Source of the DNA: Talinum fruticosum
Taxonomy: Eukaryota; Streptophyta; Magnoliopsida; Caryophyllales; Talinaceae
Assembly: GCA_021018815.1 (NCBI GenBank)
Contig: JAITYX010000005.1
Coordinates: 10,772,001-10,836,000, forward strand
DNA length: 64,000 nucleotides
Direction: 5' to 3'
Of this stretch, positions 57,766 to 64,000 are shown in pieces. The position numbers were made by a program, and so were the translations under genes. Under the pieces are notes generated by a model. It was not told where the DNA came from, did not search any database, and worked only from the letters and a program-made list of their open reading frames with translations. The first letter of the stretch is position 1. Each line of letters starts with the position of its first letter.

Positions 57766-58990
57766 ATGCAACAGGCTCAATTGTTGAAGTTTGATCCTGA
57801 AATCAAGCGAACCTTCCGCTCTAGACGGAAGAAGCAAAGGCTAGAGAAGGCTAGAAAAAGCAAGAAGAAAACTCCAAGTAAAAGCCCAAGATGGCCGGTG
57901 AAGAAAGAAGAACTTTTGGGCAATATGTGACACCTAATGTCACTAATCCACCTACGGCCATCAATGTCCCGAGTGTAGTGGCGAATGACTTTGAGTTGAA
58001 GAACTCTCTTATAAACTTAGTGAGGGCCATTCCTTTCCATGGCCTGCCCAACGAAGACCCCAACCCGCACCTTCGTATTTTTCGCCAAGCATGTGACACT
58101 TTTAAGGCAAATGGGGCTTCACCGGATGCAATCAAGCTATGATTATTTCCGTTCTCGCTTGAAGGAACAACATGATGGATTGAGGTATCACCCTAATTTT
58201 TCCTACCGGAACAACAATCCCATGGGTCCGTAACAAGTCCAAAGACCAACCGCCCCTGGATTCCAAAGACCTACCCAACCCCAAGTGCCCCAGAAGTCTA
58301 ACTTGGAGGTCGGGATGGAAATCATGCTTTTGGCTCAACAAAAGCAAGATGAGATTATCAAACAATTGGCTTCAAAAGTTGAAATTTTAGCCACTCACAA
58401 TAAGATGCTTGAAACTCATATTGCTAGCCAAGCAAGCTCTTCCTCTAACTCTCCGGGTAAGCTTACTAGCCAACCCGAGATTAACCCTAGGGAACAATGC
58501 CATGCCATAACTTAGAGGAGTGGGACACAATTGGTAGGGCCTAAGGGTGATAGGAGTGAGCATGTGGTCATTGATATGCAAAATGTGAATGATGTTGTGA
58601 ATGAGGAGGTGTCTACACCCTCCAAAGAGTCCTTAGTTGATGTTAGTGTGCACAATGAGAAGGAGACTTCTAATAAGCAAACAAAAACTCCCAAAAGAAT
58701 ACACTCAGCCTTTACCATTCCCACAAAGAATAGCTAAGGCTAAGCTTGATATGCAATTTGGCAAGTTTTTGGAGATGCTTAAGAAATACAATATAAACAT
58801 CCCTTTCATTAATACTTTGACTCAAATGCCCTTGTATGCTAAATTTTTGAAAGAGATCCTCTCCAAAAGGAGGACATTGAATGAGTATCAGACTTTTGCA
58901 TTGAGTGAGGAGTGTAGTGCGGTAGTCCAAAATAAGCTTCCGAAAAGCTTAAAGACCCAGGTAGTTTTTCTATCCCATGCCCGATTGGGA
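57766..58990 (+). pseudogene. Element D gag (broken)
   Basis: Starts MQQAQLLKFDPEIKRTFRSRRKKQR at 57766, a typical Athila gag start, with a frameshift near 57890 to RRTFGQYVTPNVTNPPTAINVPSVVANDFELKNSLINLVRAIPFHGLPNEDPNPHLRIFRQACDTFKANGASPDAIKL. LFPFSL follows in another frame, then a deletion of the central gag. The next part, YRNNNPMGPQ...PQVPQKSNLE...IKQLASKVEILATHNKMLETHIA (58195-58430), is the coiled-coil-like C-terminal region, then CHAITLRSG (with TAG for the Arg/Leu codon) and an acidic EEVSTPSK linker. PQRIAKAKLDMQFGKFLEMLKKYNINIPFINTLTQMPLYAKFLKEILSKRRTL (58720-58880) leads to the protease. Confidence 0.85.
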
Positions 58991-59336
58991 ATGTGTCCAT
59001 AGATTGAGCTTTATGTGATTTGGGGTCAAGTGTGAGCTTGATGCCCTATTCATTATATAAGAATTTGGACTTAGGTAAGTTAAGGTCCAACACCATTTCT
59101 CTTCAATTAGCGGATAGTTCTATGATATATCCTTTGAGTATTTTAGAGGACATTCCCATCAAAGTTGGGGATTTCTTTGTATATGTGGATTTTTAGTTCT
59201 TGATATGGCTGAGGATTCCCGCACCCAAATCATTCTTGGGAGGCCTTTCTTCCCTATTGCTGGGTGTAAGATTGATGTAAAAGAGGGTAGATCGACCTTT
59301 GATGTGGGGAGCATCTCGCTAAATTTGAATTTTTAA
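58990..59336 (+). pseudogene. Element D aspartic protease (broken)
   Basis: IGNVSID*ALCDLGSSVSLMPYSLYKNLDLGKLRSNTISLQLADSSMIYPLSILEDIPIKVGDFFVYVDF, then a stop, then VLDMAEDSRTQIILGRPFFPIAGCKIDVKEGRSTFDVG. The active site is DLGSS at 59017-59031 (usually DLGAS in this clade). The second conserved block IILGRPFF is at about 59230-59252. Two stops (before ALCDLG and after YVDF) break an otherwise well conserved domain. Gypsy proteases cut Gag-Pol in the particle. Confidence 0.85.
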
Positions 59337-59780
59337 GAAATATGATGTTTCCCCTATTTTTGCTGAATGTTGTAGTGTTGAAATGACTGATGAAGTGACA
59401 TGTGATAAACCTTTGCATGAAGGGCATGAACTTGTCAATGCTAAGGTGGTGGAGGTTGACAAATTTCCTACACCAATGTTTGGCGAGGGCATGTCCTATG
59501 TGTTTAATGACGTTTGTTTAAATGAGTGCATTAGGTTGAAGCTTGCTTTGGTTGAAGCTCCACGCATTGGAGCTTTTGATATGGACCTCAACTGGAAGGT
59601 CAAATGTGATGGTGGCCCGTCTGATGGTGACCGCCCACGACAGAGTGATCCTTGATAAGGCTATTTGGAAGCACCTTGTTTTACAAGAATTCGACTTTGA
59701 AGTCCATGACAAAGGAGGAACGTTTCTTGAGAAGTCTCCTTTCCTTCCGGTTTATCCTCTTACCTTAGACGGATGATTGG
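59337..59780 (+). pseudogene. Element D pol remnant with RNase H tail
   Basis: After the protease an open frame (59383-59655) covers linker sequence with no RT motif. In another frame ILDKAIWKHLVLQEFDFEVHDKGG (59645-59720) resembles the tail of Athila RNase H (LLLQEFDLEIRDKKG). About the whole of RT, the rest of RNase H and integrase, several kilobases in a full element, are absent. The last codons lead into LTLDG at 59760-59776. Confidence 0.65.
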
Positions 59781-59810
59781 AGCTAGGTCTAGCTAATGAC
59801 CTTAAAGAAG

Positions 59811-59834
59811 CGCTGCTTGGGAGGCAACCCAAGG
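59811..59834 (+). other. Conserved Athila/Tat 3' hairpin motif
   Basis: CGCTGCTTGGGAGGCAACCC followed by AAGG. CTTGGG (59816-59821) pairs with CCCAAG (59828-59833) around AGGCAA. I know this motif as a constant mark just after pol in many plant Athila/Tat elements; its role is not established. Confidence 0.75.
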
Positions 59835-61658
59835 TGATTTCTTTCTTTTTTTTTTTAATTTTTAGGTAGTTTGCATTTTTCATAAAAGTTACCATTATAT
59901 GCACTTGAAGAGTGATTGTTCTTTCTCCTCCCTCACATTGATTCTTAATTGCATTGAGGGCAATGCTTTGTCTTAGTATGGGAGGGGGAGGTTTTGCATT
60001 AATGTGGTGCATGAAGAATGATGTATATAGTTGTATTTGCATCCATATAATTGCATATAGTTGCATTTACTTTATTTCTTAGTTTTCTTTTATTTGGCTT
60101 TTATCTTTAGTTTCATTTTGTGATTTCTAGGTTTTGCATTTGCATTTAGGTTGCATGTAAGGGTAGTTTTTGTTGCTTTAATTTAAAAAAAATTAGAAAA
60201 TCAGAAAAAATTACATAATGTGAAAAAAAGAAAAAAAATTAGATTAGACTTTAGGTTAGTGAATAAATCCTTCGGTGATGATTATTAGGCTATGTAATTT
60301 TTCTTTTGACTTTGTTTAATCTTGTATATCTCGTTTGTGAATAAAAGTTTTTGAAAAAAGTTTGTAAAAGAATCTTGGTTTAGAATTGCACTTTGATAGA
60401 GATGATTGATTACCCTTCTTGATCTTATGATGTAAGATTGGCATGTGGAACATCTTGAATTAGGATTAATTGTTAAGCCTTAACTTGCGAGACCACTAAG
60501 CCTTAAAAGACTAATCATTTTTATTAGCCTAATGTTTCCCATGTGTGATTCTATCTTGGTTGCAATCTCTAAAACTTGCTTTGAATCTCTTCAAAACTGC
60601 AATTTATATTTGCATTGACAATGTGATAAAGGCATTCAATTGTTGATTTTCTAAGCTACATGAGCCAAAAAAAGCCACCCTTTCTTGTATGAATTACCTC
60701 TTTTATCCCTTTTCTAGCCTTTGACCACTCTTTTTGATTGAACCTACATTAACAAGCCTCGGCCAAATACATTTCTCCTACCCTTAAGCCATTACTTGGA
60801 GTGTTTTGAGTGTGATATGGGTTGATTGTGGTAAATTTTGTGGTTTGGTTGATGGGGAATAGTTGTGAAATTCAATTCTTGAACCTTTCTCCACTTGTGT
60901 AGTTTCATTTGGGTTGAAAATTGGAAACTTGCCTAGTATTATAAATTTGTTGTTTTGCCATTCACAAAAAAAAAAAAAATGAAAAAAGAGAAAAAATGAT
61001 AAACAAAAAAACAGAAAAATGAAATAGAAAAAATAAAAAACAAACAGAAAAACAATAAAGTGTTTTGGCATTAGCTTGTGTAGATTTAAGGTGGTTTCCA
61101 ATGGGTTTCTCTGGGTTTGTTTTGAATGTTTATGAAATGGTAGTATTGTATATATAAGATATTTGATGAGTTAGCTCGAAGTTTGGCTTTTAGCTCCTCA
61201 TTAGTCAAATAATTTTCCACTCCTACCCTTGAAAAGACCTCTTGATTGTCATTTGCATTTGCATCTCGTGGTGGAGAGTTGAGATTCTTTGCAAGCATAT
61301 GGTAGATTGTTTCTTTGGTGAGAGTATTGAGAGAACTTTCATTGTTATAATATTTTCAAATACATGAGAGGAGTGTTTTCACTTCCCTAAAGTGAGGTTT
61401 GCTCTCAATCTTTCTAGTTTTATGCTTATACATGTGCCAACTTGCTATCATTGGAGATTAAGGGTGATTGATTTGATCTTGATTGTGTGATTCATAGAAA
61501 TCTTTTTCAAAAACTTCCCTCTTACTTGTGCTTAATGGTTTTCATCACTTTCGGGCTATTATTGGTTAAACTTAGTTGTTAAAGAATTCTACCGATACTT
61601 ACCCGAGGAGGTTATGTAAATAGATTTTTCTTTTTCATCTTGAGTCCTTTTATATTAT
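59835..61658 (+). other. Element D 3' non-coding internal region
   Basis: Matches 412-2100 in parts (AAAGTTACCATTATATG at 59886, GGCAATGCTTTGTC at 59961). Contains a purine-rich GTATGGGAGGGGGAGG at 59977-59992, a possible internal polypurine tract, and an A-rich run at 60966-61050. No gene. Confidence 0.7.
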
Positions 61659-62311
61659 CACTACTAGAAAACAGACAATTAGCGACGGAAATAGCGATGG
61701 ACAATTGTGAAATAGCGACGAATTTCGGAAATAGTGACGGAAATATTCCGTCGCTAAAAGCCGAGTCGCTAAATTTTAGCGACGGAATTCGCCGAATCCG
61801 TCGTTAATTAGCGACGGACCTGCGACGAAACTACTTCGTAGCTGATGTAAATTAGCGACGAGTTAGTTTTCCGTCGCTAATTTAGCGACGGAAATGGTGA
61901 TTTTTCCGTCGCTAATTTCCGTCGCCGATCCGCATTGATCCGTCGCTGTTCCGTTGCTGATCCCTCCCTGTTCCGTCGCTATCTTGGCGAGAATTCCAAA
62001 ATACATTTTTCTAATAATTCGTTACCCTAATACAAAAAATTGTGAATGGATATACAAATCCAACATTCACATATGTGACATTTACATTTGGCATTTACAT
62101 ATGCCGGCCACAAAGTACTCATCCAAGTTGGATATACAAATCCAACATACATGTTTAAAATCATGAACAGTCTAAACATATTTAAAACCAATTCACAAGT
62201 TCACAAAAACAACCATACAAAAGTTCACAAGAAATCATAAACACATGTTAAAAGTTTGCAAAATGTTCACCAATACACAAAAGCTCACGATGAATCGATC
62301 CAGGGTCCTCA

Positions 62312-62358
62312 CTCTTCCTCTTCCTCATCCTCTTCCTCTTCCTCTTCCTCTTCCTCTT
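62312..62358 (+). repeat. (TCTTCC)n repeat
   Basis: CTCTTCCTCTTCC-type units, about eight copies; a poly-Ser frame over it is an artefact. Confidence 0.9.
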
Positions 62359-62860
62359 GTTGTTGTACTGGTCGACGAGTGAGATCCGGATACTTGCTGA
62401 GATTTCATGAATTTAGTGAAGCGTATGCCCGTCCATATATATTCCGATTGACATTTAACAATTTATTAAATTATTAGTTATAGTAATCAATACATGAAGA
62501 TGTTATGATTACATTTCTTGTATAATGAACATAATATATATAACCATTATGCATATATACTTTTCTCATACATAAATTTCTTTAATTTCTATATTTTACT
62601 CGTAAGTATTTATGTCATAATTAAACTTATCATACCTAATTAGCATAAATATACTCACACAAATATAATTTATTACGTTATTTCTACCTAATTAGTATAA
62701 AATAACGCACACACAATTAGAATGTATACAATTATTTCAAAATTTACAACAAACATTTCATTCCTAATTTCACATAACTAACTACTATTTATTAACAATT
62801 TGTCAAATGTTAAATAAATTTATAAATAAACCACAAACAATTGCACATATATAAATCACT

Positions 62861-63107
62861 AATAACATTTACATCAACTTCAACAATAATTTCCAACAAA
62901 TCTAACCCCATATACTTTAAACAACACAAATTTATACATAAATAACATTCACTTCAACTTCAATATTAATTTCCAACAAATCTAACCTCACATACTTTAA
63001 CCAACACATCATCTATACATAAATAACATTTACTTCACTTTTAACAATAATTTCCAACGAATCTAACCTCACATACTTTAAACAACACAACATTTATACA
63101 TAAATAA
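62861..63107 (+). repeat. Tandem repeat, 80-bp period, three copies
   Basis: Copies start AATAACATTTAC (62861), AATAACATTCAC (62941) and AATAACATTTAC (about 63022). Each contains AATTTCCAAC(A/G)AATCTAACC and ends TATACATA. Located in the CACTA element. Confidence 0.9.
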
Positions 63108-63239
63108 CAAAATTACACATTTTTCTTTTCAAATTCATTCACAAACAACATTAATTTGCAATAAATTATATAAATTCATCAATTTGAAGTAAAATTATTA
63201 AAAACCCTAAATCAAATAAAAATCAACAAAACAATGCCT

Positions 63240-63525
63240 TGCACTAGGCGGCGGCGTCGGGAAGGCGGTGGCGACGGCAACGTCCTCTAGGCGGCAGCAG
63301 CGGTGGCACAAGGGGCGGGAGCAACCAAGGAGAACTCACTCGTCTTTGGGCTTCGGGTTCCACACGCGGCGGATGAAAGGCGGCGGACCGAAGGAGGGCG
63401 GCCGGAGATGGGGCGGCGGGCGAACGTCGAGGGGCTGGGCTCTCTCGCTCGCAGTCGCTCGGACTTCTCTCTCTCTCTTCGCTTTCGTTAATTCCGTCGG
63501 CCGAAAGGCCGGATCTGGATTTATT
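63240..63525 (-). other. GC-rich gene-leader-like block in the CACTA element
   Basis: About 285 bp rich in GGCGGC in an AT-rich surrounding. On the minus strand it resembles a plant 5' leader and first exon, with GAGAGAGAGAG followed by GCCGCC-rich sequence. Open frames cross it on the + strand (63268-63534) but no domain is recognised. It may be a captured host fragment. Confidence 0.4.
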
Positions 63526-63897
63526 CGGACTTAGCGACGGAACAGTCCGTCAATGTTCCATCGCTAATAAAAAATTTTAATTAGCGATGGAACAGCGACG
63601 GAATTTTCCGTCGCTAACGACTAAAATAATAAAATTTAATTGTTTTTTCCTCGATCCGAAAATCCAGGAAACACCGGCGACGGAACATTCAGTCGCTAAT
63701 TACATCAACGACAAAATAGCGACGGATATTTCCATCGCTAATTCCAAGTTAGCGACAGATCCTTATTTCCGTCGCTAAATCCGTCGTTGTCCGACATAGT
63801 TGTCGGTTTTTGTTAGTTTCCGTCATTGATTCCGTGTGGTGACGGAACTGTATCTGTCGCTAATTTCCATCACTATTTAACGAGTTTTGTAGTAGTG

Positions 63898-63968
63898 TAT
63901 TTTGATTTTGTTTTTGTTTGAGTCTTTTATTTGTTTGGGGACAAGCAAGGTTTAAGCATGGGGGACTT
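63898..63968 (+). other. Element D end of internal region with polypurine tract
   Basis: Continues the D tail after the CACTA element; GGGGACAAGCAAGG and then GCATGGGGGACTT (63956-63968) precede the 3' LTR. The same ACTTGAGGG...AGCAAG...TTTAAGCATGGG layout is seen at 17346-17380 and 2140-2177. Confidence 0.85.
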
Positions 63969-64000
63969 TGATAAGTGCCATTTTTGCATTAGATTTCGAG
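63969..64000 (+). repeat. Element D 3' LTR, first 32 bases
   Basis: TGATAAGTGCCATTTTTGCATTAGATTTC matches 55963-55991; cut by the window end. Confidence 0.95.

Larger units (their letters stand above)
61659..63897. mobile_element. Non-autonomous CACTA transposon in element D
   Basis: Left end CACTACTAGAAAACAGAC, right end TGTAGTAGTG (complement CACTACTACA); TAT at 61656-61658 and 63898-63900 is the 3-bp target duplication. Subterminal regions (61680-61990 and 63525-63870) are packed with TTAGCGACGG / CCGTCGCTAA in both orientations, the usual transposase-binding type of array. No transposase is readable. Inside are an 80-bp tandem repeat and a GC-rich gene-like block. Confidence 0.95.
55963..64000 (+). 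mobile_element. Athila-type Ty3/gypsy element D (3' end beyond window)
   Basis: 5' LTR at 55963-57621, tRNA-Asp-type primer site, gag, protease, a small RNase H remnant, a long non-coding 3' region, polypurine tract and the first 32 bases of the 3' LTR (63969 onward, TGATAAGTGCCATTTTTGCA as in the 5' LTR). Reverse transcriptase and integrase are deleted. A CACTA element is inserted at 61659-63897. Confidence 0.9.

Noticed and set aside
62256..62477. A Ser-rich protein
   Set aside because: It is the TCTTCC repeat read in frame, with no other support.

Overview
This window is a stretch of plant nuclear DNA made almost entirely of nested, decayed transposable elements; I see no intact host gene. 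A plant origin rests on the element families: Sirevirus-type Ty1/copia with tRNA-iMet primer sites, Athila-type Ty3/gypsy with tRNA-Asp primer sites, a Ty3/gypsy chromovirus-like relic, L1-type LINEs with a C-terminal RNase H, CACTA and Harbinger DNA transposons, and TTTAGGG-type telomere-like repeats. The AT-rich background is compatible with a eudicot, but the sequence does not fix the species.

Left third (1-19.9 kb). A CACTA right end (1-411) sits in the 3' internal tail of an Athila-type element (412-2177). Its LTR starts at 2178 and is cut into three pieces (2178-2713, about 5453-5750, 16496-16907) by a 2.7-kb LTR-like insertion (2714-5452) and a complete but defective Sirevirus A on the + strand (about 5751-16495). 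After this LTR come a primer-site region that carries an almost full-length reverse-complement tRNA-Asp, only about 470 bp of internal sequence, and a second LTR (17382-18800). That LTR abuts a LINE relic (18801-19912).

Middle (19.9-33.4 kb). The LINE resumes at about 25.9 kb and ends with an RNase H domain. The 6 kb between its halves are mostly unrecognised and hold a GACCCGAAC-like degenerate repeat, tandem duplications and a 450-bp Tourist-like MITE with TTA target duplications. Further right are an LTR fragment (28.86-29.43 kb) and a 2.76-kb non-autonomous Harbinger-like element (30668-33426) that carries about 210 bp of degenerate telomere repeats.

Right half (33.5-64 kb). Sirevirus B lies on the minus strand (33559-47606). 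One solo LTR is inserted in its 3' LTR (35002-36581, + strand) and another in its pol gene (41260-42830, - strand, with perfect TGTTT duplications). B abuts a truncated minus-strand chromovirus-like gypsy element C (47607-54468), whose roughly 3-kb LTR contains long TTA and TA microsatellites. After a CT-rich spacer comes element D (55963 to beyond 64000), an Athila-type element that has lost most of pol. D was invaded by a non-autonomous CACTA element (61659-63897, TAT duplications). The reading frames are broken throughout, so the genes here are best read as fossil parts of retroelement polyproteins (gag, protease, integrase, reverse transcriptase, RNase H) and not as working genes.
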